Positions 7,838-15,977 of a stretch of DNA of 64,000 nt are shown piece by piece. Source of the DNA: Tsukamurella paurometabola. GTDB lineage: Bacteria; Actinomycetota; Actinomycetes; Mycobacteriales; Mycobacteriaceae. Location of the stretch: NCBI RefSeq assembly GCF_900631615.1, contig NZ_LR131273.1:62001-126000 (forward strand), written 5' to 3'. Positions within the stretch are counted from its first letter, which is position 1, and each line of letters starts with the position of its first letter. The notes beneath the pieces are model-generated. The model had not been told where the DNA came from. It worked only from the letters and a program-made list of their open reading frames with translations, and searched no databases. The position numbers and the translations under genes were made by a program.

Positions 7838-9633
7838 CACCACCTCCTTCGCGTGATCGACATCGCCTGGTTCGTGCGGATCTTCGCGTCCGCCTGCGCG
7901 GCCTGATGGATCCGCCACATCATCCGGGCGCCGACCGCACACACCGCGAGGTCGACCTTCCGGCGGGACTCGCGGTGCTCCTTGCCGAGCGAGACGCCGT
8001 ACTTCGACGGCCGGCGGCGCGCGTTCTTCACGTGCTGCGCCAGCTTCTTGTGCCCGTCGTGGGGGAAGTTGCCTTCCATGATGTCCGTCATCGCGCGCTC
8101 GGCGTGCTCGACGAACAGCTTCTGGTGCGCCGGTGAGCGCATGTCCCAGATGATCGGGTGCGCACCGTCGCCGGTCTTCACCGCGTGCATCGTGAACTGG
8201 CGACCCCAGCGGCGCGCCCAGCGGTCCAGGAGGTCTTCCCAGAACCGCTCACCCGTCTCGTCGTCGCGGGCGTCCGATGGGTCGGCCCACAGGCCGATCA
8301 CGTTCAGCCGCTCCACCGTCTCGGTGACACGGAGGTCGACGGCCTCGCGGTCCACCTGCCACACCTCGCGGCCCGGTGGACGTTCCCACACACCGGCGGT
8401 GAACACGAACCCGTCGGACAGCCTGCAGCCGACGAGGCCCGTCGAGTCGTCCGACTTCGACCCGTCGAAGAACAGCACCACCGGTTCGCCGTCGGCCACG
8501 ATCTGCGGCACAGCCTGCACGTCGAACGCCTGCGGGGTGATCCACGCATCCGCGGTCGCGGTGATCTGGTTGTACCACTTCCGCCGGGACTCGCTGGGGC
8601 TGTTCGTGGTCCGCGCGATCGACTTCAGGATCTCGCCGTCCGACGCGGTGTCCAGCCAGTACGCGTCGCCGCGGACCGCCTCCAACACCGCGGGCGCTTC
8701 CTCCACCGTCAGCGGGGCGTCCGGCGGTGCCTCGAGGGAGTCGTACAGCAGGCCGATGTCGATGCCGGCCGCGCACGCGTTCTCCCACGCTTCCCGGGTC
8801 CGCTCCCCCACCGAGTCCGTGCCCGGCCGGTACGCGTTGCAGATGTCGAGGATCCGGGCTGTGCCCCGCGGCGACTTCGCCACGTTGCCGTCGACAGCGC
8901 CCGCGAGGTCGTGGCCCTGGTTCGAGCTGTTCCAGTTCTGCGTCTCGTTGCGGATCACCTGCGTCGGCCGTCCGCCCTCCACGGCGAGCGGGGACGACGT
9001 GATCGCCTCGATCTGCACCGTGTCGCCGAGGCCCCACACGTTCAGCCGGCCGATCTGGATGCCGTACCGCCGGATCGTCTCCGGCGGGAGGATCGTCGGG
9101 AACAGCTTCATCGTGTTCTTCGTCTGCTCCTGCGACACCGCGACGACCTGCACCCACGCCGCCGGGTTCTGCGTCCCGTGGACGGTGCCGTCGTCGTCGA
9201 TCCGATCGACCATCGACGGCCCGAACGCCGAGTACGCGGCGATCGCCGCGCCCAGCGGGTCCTTGCCCCAGCCCTTCAGCCGCTGCAGCACCGCGTTCGA
9301 CGTCAGCCAGCGGCCGTTCTCGTCGACGGCGTAGTACCAGAGCAGGAACCGCGCTTGCTCGAGTGTGAACACCTGCTCCGCGCCGTCAGGGCCACGGAGC
9401 CGCATCCCGCACCAGCCGAGCATGTGCCAGCCGAGGGTCAGCTTCGGGAGCACCCAGCCGCCGCCGACGGTCTGCCACGTCGGGCCGATCTTCACCGGCT
9501 CCCACCGCCGCTTTGGCGCGACCCTGCCGGACGAACCCTCGAGCTCGTGCCAGTACCAGTCGGCCGGCGCGCGGAGTGCCGCGTAGGAGTCGTCGTCCTT
9601 CGTCGCGACACCCGCGCTGAGCGTCGTCGCCAC
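7837..9633 (-). CDS. Terminase large subunit (packaging motor)
   Basis: A 598-residue ATPase-nuclease that translocates DNA into the procapsid and cuts it. An atypical Walker A, LKGWGKDP, lies near residue 121. The nuclease half opens with FFDGSKSDDSTG (first acidic residue near 388) and continues with LWADPSDARDDE. The last codons read ITRRRW then TGA, so the portal ribosome site lies inside its end. The length is normal for the family. Confidence 0.93.
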   Translation of the reverse strand: MATTLSAGVATKDDDSYAALRAPADWYWHELEGSSGRVAPKRRWEPVKIGPTWQTVGGGWVLPKLTLGWHMLGWCGMRLRGPDGAEQVFTLEQARFLLWYYAVDENGRWLTSNAVLQRLKGWGKDPLGAAIAAYSAFGPSMVDRIDDDGTVHGTQNPAAWVQVVAVSQEQTKNTMKLFPTILPPETIRRYGIQIGRLNVWGLGDTVQIEAITSSPLAVEGGRPTQVIRNETQNWNSSNQGHDLAGAVDGNVAKSPRGTARILDICNAYRPGTDSVGERTREAWENACAAGIDIGLLYDSLEAPPDAPLTVEEAPAVLEAVRGDAYWLDTASDGEILKSIARTTNSPSESRRKWYNQITATADAWITPQAFDVQAVPQIVADGEPVVLFFDGSKSDDSTGLVGCRLSDGFVFTAGVWERPPGREVWQVDREAVDLRVTETVERLNVIGLWADPSDARDDETGERFWEDLLDRWARRWGRQFTMHAVKTGDGAHPIIWDMRSPAHQKLFVEHAERAMTDIMEGNFPHDGHKKLAQHVKNARRRPSKYGVSLGKEHRESRRKVDLAVCAVGARMMWRIHQAAQADAKIRTNQAMSITRRRW

Positions 9634-9636
9634 CAG

Positions 9637-9987
9637 CTACCCCGTGCGCTTCTGCCAGCGCGCGTTCGCAGCCGCACGCGCCTGCGTCGACCGCGCCTCC
9701 GCCGTGTCCGCCGGATCCGGCAGACGCAGCTGCTTCAGCAGGTTCGACAGCGTCGCACGGTGCTGCCGCAGCTCCGAGATCATCGGGTTGATGACCTTCT
9801 GGCCCTGCGAGCCGCGCACCAGCGTCGGCTGATCCTTCAGCTCCTCACGGAGGCTGTCGATCAGATCCGCCTCGAAGCACGCATCCTCGAGGACCCGCAG
9901 CTCGTCGGCGCGCAACTTGTACTGCGACGTGATCGCGGCGAACAGCTTCCGGCCGGCCGCATCCAGTCCATCGGGTTCAGCATCCAC
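9637..9987 (-). CDS. Terminase small subunit-like protein
   Basis: This 116-residue helical protein lies 3 bp before the large subunit. It contains LRADELRVLEDACFEADLIDSL and PMISELRQHRATLSNLLKQLRLP, the pattern of P27-type small terminases, which recognise the packaging start site and regulate the motor. The basic tail (AAANARWQKRTG) suits DNA contact. An HNH gene upstream is commonly paired with this type. Confidence 0.8.
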   Translation of the reverse strand: MDAEPDGLDAAGRKLFAAITSQYKLRADELRVLEDACFEADLIDSLREELKDQPTLVRGSQGQKVINPMISELRQHRATLSNLLKQLRLPDPADTAEARSTQARAAANARWQKRTG

Positions 9988-10090
9988 GGCGACCTCCAGG
10001 GTCTCAGGGGGATCAACGCAGCCACCAGGGCCGCGGTTAGGAACGAGCAGTGGCGAAACACCAGGAACGACGCACGCAGGATCCGGAGTG

Positions 10091-10498
10091 CTATACGTCC
10101 CGGCGCTGGCGTGATCGGGGTTCGGGGTCCTCCCCCAGGGGTGGGGTTGGGTCGAACGCCGGTGGTGTGTCGAACGTGGTGTTCGACGGGGTGTTGGTGG
10201 GTCTTGGGGCGAGTCCTGGGTGCGGCTCGACGGGGAGTCGGAGCCGGGCGCGCCGGGCAGTGGCGCCGTGGAGGGCTTCGGTCTTGGTCTTCGCTGCGTG
10301 GCAGTCGGTGCAGAGCCACTGGGCGTTAGTCAGGTCGTTGGTGCCGCCGGCCGCCGCGTTGACGATGTGGTCGAGCTCGAGCGGTGCGTTGTCGGCTCCG
10401 CATCGTGCGCACCGCATCGGCAGGGTTCGGCGGGCCTCACGGCGTACCGAGGTGGGGAAGCCTCCGTGGTAGCGTCCGCCGTCGTTCCAGCGGCTCAT
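10091..10498 (-). CDS. HNH endonuclease next to terminase
   Basis: This 135-residue protein carries MRCARCG at residues 28-34, LELDHIVNAAAGGTNDLTNAQWLC and TDCHAAKT: two Cys pairs around the ELDH nuclease core, the classic HNH zinc-finger layout. The last 50 residues are Pro/Thr-rich and probably disordered. HNH proteins beside terminase genes are needed for efficient cos-type DNA packaging in several phages. The start overlaps the previous stop as ATGA. Confidence 0.88.
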   Translation of the reverse strand: MSRWNDGGRYHGGFPTSVRREARRTLPMRCARCGADNAPLELDHIVNAAAGGTNDLTNAQWLCTDCHAAKTKTEALHGATARRARLRLPVEPHPGLAPRPTNTPSNTTFDTPPAFDPTPPLGEDPEPRSRQRRDV

Positions 10499-10689
10499 GT
10501 GAGCTTGGAGCGGACGATGTGGTCGCGCATGTAGCCCTGGGATTCGACCTCGGCGCGGTGGAGTTGGGCGCGGATCGTCTTGCAGGGGGTGAGGATGGCG
10601 TCGTGGATGGCTTCGATGGGCCAGCCGTTCCTGCTCATCCTCACCGCTGCGGTGGGCTCATGCCACTCGCCGTCGTGCTTGGTGCTCAT
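10495..10689 (-). CDS. Small phage protein of unknown function
   Basis: A 64-residue protein (MSTKHDGEWHEPTAAVRM...). It contains GWPIEAIHDAILTPCKTIRAQLHRAEVE, helical and possibly a short DNA-binding unit. It is coupled by ATGA to the HNH gene and is the first gene after a non-coding stretch, so it may lead the packaging and structural transcript. No family recognised. Confidence 0.6.
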   Translation of the reverse strand: MSTKHDGEWHEPTAAVRMSRNGWPIEAIHDAILTPCKTIRAQLHRAEVESQGYMRDHIVRSKLT

Positions 10690-11058
10690 CGTGCGGCCTG
10701 CGCTTTCCTGAGTGCCACCAGCAGGAATGCCGCACCGCTACTCGCGGGTAGGTGCGGCCTGGTGTGATCCCCCGGCGGGTGCAGCGTCCCGAGCCCCGAG
10801 CGCCACCCGGCCCGGAGTAGGGCGGTCGGGGTGCGGTGCTGTGACTGCGGAGGGGCCGTGGTGGGTGCTTGACCGCAACAGGTGACGGTGCGACACCCGG
10901 CCGGGAGATCGTGCTGGCCCGTGCGCTGGCTGGCGGCTGTCGGGGCAGCGTCCGCCGAGGGTGACGATGCCCGGGGCGGAAGTACACGAAAGGCGAGGAA
11001 CCTTCACGGTCCACTCGCCTACGGCTATAGCCTACCGCAGACCCGTTCGGTGTGCGTG
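10690..11058 (-). promoter_or_regulatory. 369-bp gap before the late operon; possible promoter
   Basis: I see no credible gene here; the open frames present are Arg/Pro-rich and lack a ribosome site. At the right edge the minus strand has TTGACA (11,057-11,062), two copies of GAACGGGT, and a 10-bp palindrome GGCTATAGCC (11,023-11,032) that overlaps TAGGCT. The TTGACA to TAGGCT distance is 22 bp, longer than ideal. A late promoter with an operator is plausible but not secure. Confidence 0.4.
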
Positions 11059-11874
11059 TCAAGTACCCGTTCGCGTGTCGTTGCGCGTCCGGGTGCGGTG
11101 ATGCAGGCGTGGCGTGAGCGCGTCGATGACGTCGCCGCACAGGTACAGCGGGACGCCGGTCTGCCGGTCGTAGCCCTTCACGGGGATCGGCCGGCGCGCG
11201 CGGTACGCGAGATCGTGCACCGTCTTCGGCTTGATCGTCAGCCCCAGTCTGGCGTCGACCACCGCGACGAGTTCGCGCGCGGTGAACAGCCTGTCGCGGA
11301 GTTCGCCGTCGATGCGCCGCTCGTGGGTCTCGCGCGGCACGACGAGGCCGCACGCCTTGCACAGGATCTCGTCGTCGTCGCGGCGCGCCCACAGGTCGGC
11401 CTTGCAGACCTCGCACGCCCCGACGTAGCTCGGAAGGGGCCGGCGGTCGACGGTACGCAGCGCGCGGTCGGAGGCGTAGAAGATCTCCTCGTAGGCCGCC
11501 GGGGCGTCCTCGGTGAGGGCGAGGGCCGTGACGTGGCGGCGGGTGCCGAGCCACTTCGCGGCGGCCTTGACCGTCAGACGCCCGGGGTGCGTGAACTGCC
11601 GCTGGGTGGTGGTGTGGGTCACCCAGGCGTTCAGTGTGTCGGCGAGGACCTCGGCGACCTTGCTGGCGACCTCGTTGTACGGCAGCTTCGAGTCGTCCTC
11701 GGTCGCGCCGCGCTTCGCTCTGCGGCCGCGGGGACCGGCCGGGCGCACCGTCTGGCACGTGACCGCGGCGTCGAGCGCGTCAGCGAGCCATTCGGAGAGG
11801 ACGGTGAGGCGCTCGAGCAGCTTGTCCTGCTCGGCGCGGGTGATGAAGAACCCGTCGACGTTGGTCTGGGTCAT
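11059..11874 (-). CDS. Zinc-ribbon and helix-turn-helix protein, possible late regulator
   Basis: This 271-residue protein starts MTQTNVDGFFITRAEQ; the ATG overlaps the previous stop (TGATG). A CEVCKADLW ... ILCKACG four-Cys zinc ribbon lies at about residues 155-180. The C-terminus (LFTARELVAVVDARLGLTI, then YRARRPIPVKGYD) looks like a winged-helix or MerR-type DNA-binding domain. It is the last gene before the gap that precedes the packaging operon, so a role in switching on late genes is a reasonable guess. Confidence 0.65.
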   Translation of the reverse strand: MTQTNVDGFFITRAEQDKLLERLTVLSEWLADALDAAVTCQTVRPAGPRGRRAKRGATEDDSKLPYNEVASKVAEVLADTLNAWVTHTTTQRQFTHPGRLTVKAAAKWLGTRRHVTALALTEDAPAAYEEIFYASDRALRTVDRRPLPSYVGACEVCKADLWARRDDDEILCKACGLVVPRETHERRIDGELRDRLFTARELVAVVDARLGLTIKPKTVHDLAYRARRPIPVKGYDRQTGVPLYLCGDVIDALTPRLHHRTRTRNDTRTGT

Positions 11875-12806
11875 CAGCTCGCCTTCTCGGTGTTGACGGT
11901 CCAGCGGATGACCAGCCACGTCGCGGCGAGTTCACCCTTACGGGCCGGGTGCTGAGTAGGCCCCACCTCGGTCATGAAGCTGGGGCTGTCGTCGTGGACG
12001 ATCGGATGGGTAGGGCCGTTGCTGCGGCCGCGGTGCGCGTGGAGGGCATCTTGAGCCGCCTTCCAGATGCCGGCGGACGCGAGGTTCCGAGCGTCCCAGG
12101 CGTAGCGGTCCTCGGCGGGACGGTAGTGGTACTCGATCGTGAGGTGGTCGAGGCCGGTTGGGATGTGGGCGGCGCGGGCCCGCCAGGCGACGGAGTGGCG
12201 GATGGTGTGGGTGTCGCGGGCGCGCGCGTAGTGGTTCGGGCGGCCGTTCGGGGACATCATCGGTAGGCCGGTGAGGTCGATGACCACCTCGGTCGGCGGC
12301 GCGGGCTTCGGTGGGCGGGGCGCGCGGGCCGGGGCGGCGGGTCGCTTCGTGGCCGCGCGCGGCACCCTCGGCGTCTTCGACTTCGGCGGCTTCGGTCCCG
12401 CCCACTCGAGGTTCGCCAGGCGGACATCGCTGCGGTCGCCGTTGATCACCCGCGGTCGAGCGCCCTGCGGTGCGGGGCCGGCGTGCGCTTCGAGGACCAG
12501 CGCGGCGATGCGCCGGTTCGTCGGCCGGACAGCGGCGTCCCGGCGGATCGACACGTACGGGGAACCGTTCTCGGTGGTGAGGCGGGCGATCGGCTTCCCC
12601 TCGATGGTGCGGGGGATGCCGTTGCTCGCGATGCTCGTGTGCGTGACCGAGCGGACGTTGCCGAGGTCGGACACCTCGTAGTGGGCGGAGTCGGGGATCG
12701 GGGCCCAGGACTCGGTCACGGTGGTCTCCTCAGCGTCGGGGCCGCAGTCCGAGTGGTCCGTGCGGTCGATGTAGTCGAAGTGGCAGAACTCGCAGATAGG
12801 GGCCAT
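11874..12806 (-). CDS. NUMOD4/HNH-type N-terminus joined to RusA-like resolvase
   Basis: This 310-residue protein begins with a short Cys/His cluster (CEFCHFDYIDRTDHSDC). A NUMOD4-like ESWAPIPDSAHYEVSDLGNVRS and an HNH-like region around RVINGDRSDVRLANLEWAG follow. A Pro/Lys-rich linker leads to a domain from about residue 190 with SPNGRPNHYARAR, AWDARNLASAGIWKAAQDAL and VHDDSPSF. That last pattern matches RusA Holliday-junction resolvases, in which the acidic residues bind metal. The single open frame has no internal restart with a ribosome site. It could resolve recombination intermediates made by the ERF pathway. Confidence 0.7.
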   Translation of the reverse strand: MAPICEFCHFDYIDRTDHSDCGPDAEETTVTESWAPIPDSAHYEVSDLGNVRSVTHTSIASNGIPRTIEGKPIARLTTENGSPYVSIRRDAAVRPTNRRIAALVLEAHAGPAPQGARPRVINGDRSDVRLANLEWAGPKPPKSKTPRVPRAATKRPAAPARAPRPPKPAPPTEVVIDLTGLPMMSPNGRPNHYARARDTHTIRHSVAWRARAAHIPTGLDHLTIEYHYRPAEDRYAWDARNLASAGIWKAAQDALHAHRGRSNGPTHPIVHDDSPSFMTEVGPTQHPARKGELAATWLVIRWTVNTEKAS

Positions 12807-13057
12807 CACCACCACCATCGCCAGTCGCCGGTGACCGCGTACCCGCCGAGCGCTGTGAGCATGTAGATCACGGCGACGATGAACATGAATGCGAGGGCTG
12901 CGAGTGGGACGGCAACCAGGCCGGTAACAATCCGCCGGCGCATCCCGGGAACGTCAGGGGTGACGGCGACGACGATCCCGGCGAGCGCCGCCCATGCGGT
13001 GCCGAGCACGAGGGTTCCGGCGAGGATGCGCGGTAGGTGTTCGATGAGCCAGGTCAC
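12806..13057 (-). CDS. Small two-helix membrane protein
   Basis: An 83-residue protein starting at a GTG that overlaps the previous stop (GTGA). Two strong hydrophobic helices are visible, ILAGTLVLGTAWAALAGIVVAV and IVTGLVAVPLAALAFMFIVAV, linked by a basic turn (PGMRRR); it ends GDWRWWW. It looks like an inner-membrane protein in an early or middle phage gene cluster. Superinfection exclusion or holin-like activity are possible but unproven. Confidence 0.65.
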   Translation of the reverse strand: MTWLIEHLPRILAGTLVLGTAWAALAGIVVAVTPDVPGMRRRIVTGLVAVPLAALAFMFIVAVIYMLTALGGYAVTGDWRWWW

Positions 13058-13494
13058 GATGATGCCTTTCCGTGCCAAGGTTCCGAGTCCATCGGCTTGC
13101 AGTGGATGCACTCACAGTCGTCGCAGAAGCCGTCCCACATGTTTCGCTGACCGGTGGGGGCTGCGTCCAACTCCTCGGCGGTCTCCACCCGGCGCGGATC
13201 AGGGGCACCGTCGATGGCACGGGTGATCTGGTCCGCGATCTCGTGGTGCGCGCTGGTCATGTTCGGCGTGTACCCGTAGGTGTCGGCCAGCTCTTGCACC
13301 CGCTCGACAATCCGGCCCAGCCGCAGGTTGTCCCCGCCCGCCCGCAGGAGGGCATCGTCGCGATCCTCGATCGTCGCGCGGAGAGCACCCACTTCCTCGG
13401 CCAGATCTTCCATCAGGCTCGCCTCGTGGCGGTGTCCCCAGGTTCGCAGGCGAACCGCGAGCCGCGCCGCCCGGACTCGGATGTCGTCGCTCAT
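13054..13494 (-). CDS. Phage protein with C-terminal Cys cluster
   Basis: A 146-residue protein starting MSDDIRVRAARLAVRLRTW. The N-terminal half is a charged coiled coil (EEVGALRATIEDRDDALLRA). The C-terminus ends in CDDCECIHCKP, a compact likely metal site. It is coupled by ATGA to the gene before it. No family recognised. Confidence 0.6.
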   Translation of the reverse strand: MSDDIRVRAARLAVRLRTWGHRHEASLMEDLAEEVGALRATIEDRDDALLRAGGDNLRLGRIVERVQELADTYGYTPNMTSAHHEIADQITRAIDGAPDPRRVETAEELDAAPTGQRNMWDGFCDDCECIHCKPMDSEPWHGKASS

Positions 13495-14123
13495 GACTGC
13501 GGCCCCTCGATGGCGCGGCGAAGTCGCGTCACGGCGTACTGAATGCCCCGGTAGGCGATGTTCGGTCCACCGAGACGCTTCTCCCCGAGGGAGGCCAGCC
13601 ACTCGTCGTGCTCGGGTCCGTTGTCGTCCCAGTCGGTTCGGTGAGCGGCGATCATGTTGACTTCGTGCTTGAAGCGCGCGATGGTCGCGTTCGCCTCAGC
13701 CAGGGCGGCCTCAGCCTCCACGGCGGTGCAGAGCTGCTGGTCCTGCCACCGTGCACGTTCGGCATGCTCAGCACGTACCGCTGCGTTCGCCTCAGCCAGT
13801 GCGAAATTCACCTCCGCGAGCTGCTGTAGCGCCTCATCCCGGTCGGCCTGGGCAGCGGAAACCTCGTCGCGCTCGCGTCGCGCATCGCCGTCCCGCCAGT
13901 TCCGCAGCTTCTGCGCCTCGTCGGCCAGTTCGGCACGGGATAGCGTCATCTCTGCCAGCTCCGTGCGCATGGCGTCGAGCGCATCCCGCAGGCGGCGCAC
14001 CTCACACGGCCAGTCGTCGCCGCAGGCCGCGCACTCACAGCCCGCGCAGTCGGAGTTCGTGCACTCGGCGAGGTAGTGGTGCTCGTCGGCTTCGCGGATG
14101 AGGTCGGTCGGGTCACTCGCCAT
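13491..14123 (-). CDS. Coiled-coil phage protein with N-terminal Cys cluster
   Basis: This 210-residue protein has a dense cysteine cluster at residues 21-40 (CTNSDCAGCECAACGDDWPC). A long heptad-rich coiled coil follows at about 42-150, rich in A, E and R, with a short C-terminal domain ending IQYAVTRLRRAIEG. It may dimerise through the coiled coil and bind metal. The two neighbouring genes share the pairing of coiled coil and Cys cluster. Function unknown. Confidence 0.6.
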   Translation of the reverse strand: MASDPTDLIREADEHHYLAECTNSDCAGCECAACGDDWPCEVRRLRDALDAMRTELAEMTLSRAELADEAQKLRNWRDGDARRERDEVSAAQADRDEALQQLAEVNFALAEANAAVRAEHAERARWQDQQLCTAVEAEAALAEANATIARFKHEVNMIAAHRTDWDDNGPEHDEWLASLGEKRLGGPNIAYRGIQYAVTRLRRAIEGPQS

Positions 14124-14517
14124 CGCTGGTCACCCCTTCCGCAGCCTTCGCGGCAGCCAGCAGATGCGAGGCGAACTCCACGGCCTCACGCGGACTCCAC
14201 GGCTCAATCGGCTCGTAGTCCACCCACACCTGCACCTGATCCGCGTACTCGTCATGGACGCCCACCTGCAGGTTGTTGTAGGCCTCACCCCAGGTGGTCG
14301 CAGTGTCGTCGTCTTCACGCTCGTTCGGCTTCGGCAGTTCGATGACGGCGAGGTCGTCGGAGGAGGCGATCACGGCAGCGACGTGGGCGGCGTGCGCCTG
14401 CGCCAGGGAGCAATCCCCCAGGTCTGCAACCCATCCACAGCGACAGTCCACCTCGTTGAAGTAGGAGAACTGGTGCTTCGCCAGCGTGGCGGCGAGACGG
14501 TCCTCGACGGCGCTCAC
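14113..14517 (-). CDS. Hypothetical phage protein
   Basis: A 134-residue acidic protein beginning MSAVEDRLAATLAKHQFSY. It has VDCRCGWVAD, a possible partial metal site, and HAAHVAAVIAS near the N-terminus, like the ends of many actinophage proteins that carry a short CxCGW motif. It overlaps the next gene by 11 bp. No function assigned. Confidence 0.6.
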   Translation of the reverse strand: MSAVEDRLAATLAKHQFSYFNEVDCRCGWVADLGDCSLAQAHAAHVAAVIASSDDLAVIELPKPNEREDDDTATTWGEAYNNLQVGVHDEYADQVQVWVDYEPIEPWSPREAVEFASHLLAAAKAAEGVTSDGE

Positions 14518-14705
14518 GAGACACGCTCCTGATCGGCCAATTCCAGGTCGTCGCCAACCTGTAGGTCGAACTCCATGAGTCCGGCATCGCTCCGTACGAC
14601 CTCGTAGAGGTAGGAATTGATCACCTTGGTGATCAACCCGACCGCCTTGCCTTCGTCAAAGCGGTTAGTTACTCGGTCGCCTAGCTTGAACTTCTGAGCG
14701 CTCAC
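14514..14705 (-). CDS. Small beta-rich phage protein
   Basis: A 63-residue protein with FKLGDRVTNRFDEGKAVGLI and VINSYLYEVV. The alternating hydrophobic strands resemble a KOW or SH3-like fold. It is coupled by ATGA overlaps at both ends. The fold is a guess from pattern only; no function assigned. Confidence 0.55.
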   Translation of the reverse strand: MSAQKFKLGDRVTNRFDEGKAVGLITKVINSYLYEVVRSDAGLMEFDLQVGDDLELADQERVS

Positions 14706-15232
14706 TGTCCCACCTCCAGGCGTGCACGCTCAGCACGGATACCGGCGAGGTAGGCGTCGACGCACTCCCAGTAGGTGGGTGTATCGAACTCCCACCGCGT
14801 GCGGGCGTACTCCTCGGCCCGCTCACGGTCGGCGGCGTCCTGCTCGGCCTCGGCGCGCTCGCGGTCCAGGCGCTCAGCCTGCCGATACAGGACGTTCTCG
14901 GCGTCGATGAGGGCGGCCTGAGCGTCGTGGAGTGCCAACGTCGCCGTCACGTGCGTCAGGAACTCCGCGACCTGCCGCAGGTGTTCGGGGTTGCCCGGGT
15001 CCAGCGGGGCGGGCTGCCGATTCTCAAGCACCGCGTCCACCGCCTCCATCACCGCACACCCACCCTCGGGCACGCCGATCTGCTCGAACAGGTACTTCAG
15101 GCCACGTGGGAGCCACTTCCCGAACCCCGGAACCGTCACGTACCCCTCCGGCTCCAGCGGAGCGGGAGCGGCGTCCGTCAGATCCTCGGTGCCACGCCAA
15201 CCCGGCTGCACGTCCAGCTTCGGGGCGGTCAT
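14702..15232 (-). CDS. Hypothetical phage protein with charged helix
   Basis: A 176-residue protein starting MTAPKLDVQPGWRGTEDL. The middle has GYVTVPGFGKWLPRGLKYLFEQIGVP. The C-terminal 80 residues are a highly charged, probably coiled-coil helix rich in AERLDRERAEAEQD. Its start overlaps the upstream stop (ATGA). Family unknown. Confidence 0.55.
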   Translation of the reverse strand: MTAPKLDVQPGWRGTEDLTDAAPAPLEPEGYVTVPGFGKWLPRGLKYLFEQIGVPEGGCAVMEAVDAVLENRQPAPLDPGNPEHLRQVAEFLTHVTATLALHDAQAALIDAENVLYRQAERLDRERAEAEQDAADRERAEEYARTRWEFDTPTYWECVDAYLAGIRAERARLEVGQ

Positions 15233-15459
15233 GCTGCACCTCGCGTCCCGCGGGGCGAGTGCACGCACAGGAAGCACGGTTCCGGGGCCCCAGCAGCCTC
15301 CTGGCGACACTTCCGGCCGCACTCCGGGCACACACCCTCAACAGACACCTTCGACGCGTCACGGAGCGCCTGCTCCGCCGCCCGATGCCGATCCGCACGC
15401 ACCGACTCCTCCGCGAACGACAGTCCACTTGGAGCGTAAAACCTTGAGCTTCTTCGCAT
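15229..15459 (-). CDS. Small zinc-ribbon protein
   Basis: A 76-residue protein with GGAGG well placed before its ATG. It has CPECGRKCRQ and CFLCVH in the C-terminal half, a four-cysteine zinc ribbon, after a helical N-terminus. It may bind nucleic acid or a host protein. It is one of four Cys-rich small genes between 13.0 and 16.0 kb. Confidence 0.6.
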   Translation of the reverse strand: MRRSSRFYAPSGLSFAEESVRADRHRAAEQALRDASKVSVEGVCPECGRKCRQEAAGAPEPCFLCVHSPRGTRGAA

Positions 15460-15530
15460 TCCGACCACCTCCGGTCCTTCCATTCTATCGGCCCAACGGC
15501 CGCTACCTGTTGTCCGAGAACACATTTCGA

Positions 15531-15977
15531 TCACGATTCCGTGCGGGACCGGCACGGCCTCCGCGCGTAGATCACCCGGCCCGAATCCACGTCGATCCGG
15601 CACAACTCCCCCGCCGGCGCCTCGCACTCCGGGCACACCACCGCGAGCGCTGTCGCCGGATACACCTCGGCGCCGTCCGAGCCCGCACCGATCGCCCGCC
15701 GGTCGATGGCCGCGTTCACCCGCCGCGACCGCACCCGCAGACCAGCCGCGATGACCTCCGCCAACTCCGGAGCCGACGCCGACGGATCCGCCATCGCCCG
15801 CTCCTCCACACCGGCCAACGCATCCGCCAGAGACACCCGCCGATCGTTCAGGGCCTTCGCCCACACGTCCGCGACGAACTTCACCGCGTCCTCGTCGTCC
15901 ACCCGCGGCGCCGTCCGCGTATGCCAGCCCGTGATGAACATCTGCACCCGCAGCGCGCCCGCCCGATCCACCGTCAT
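15531..15977 (-). CDS. Zinc-finger phage protein
   Basis: A 148-residue protein starting MTVDRAGALRVQMFITGW (ATGA overlap). The N-terminal 95 residues are helical. The C-terminus has CPECEAPAGELCRID followed by YARRPC, a pattern repeated in many actinophage proteins (CPxCxAxxGxxC). It lies directly downstream of the replication-initiation-like gene. Confidence 0.65.
   Translation of the reverse strand: MTVDRAGALRVQMFITGWHTRTAPRVDDEDAVKFVADVWAKALNDRRVSLADALAGVEERAMADPSASAPELAEVIAAGLRVRSRRVNAAIDRRAIGAGSDGAEVYPATALAVVCPECEAPAGELCRIDVDSGRVIYARRPCRSRTES

Noticed and set aside
10738-11007. 89-codon frame in the pre-late-operon gap
   Set aside because: Arg/Pro/His-rich composition without a ribosome site or coupling; treated as non-coding.
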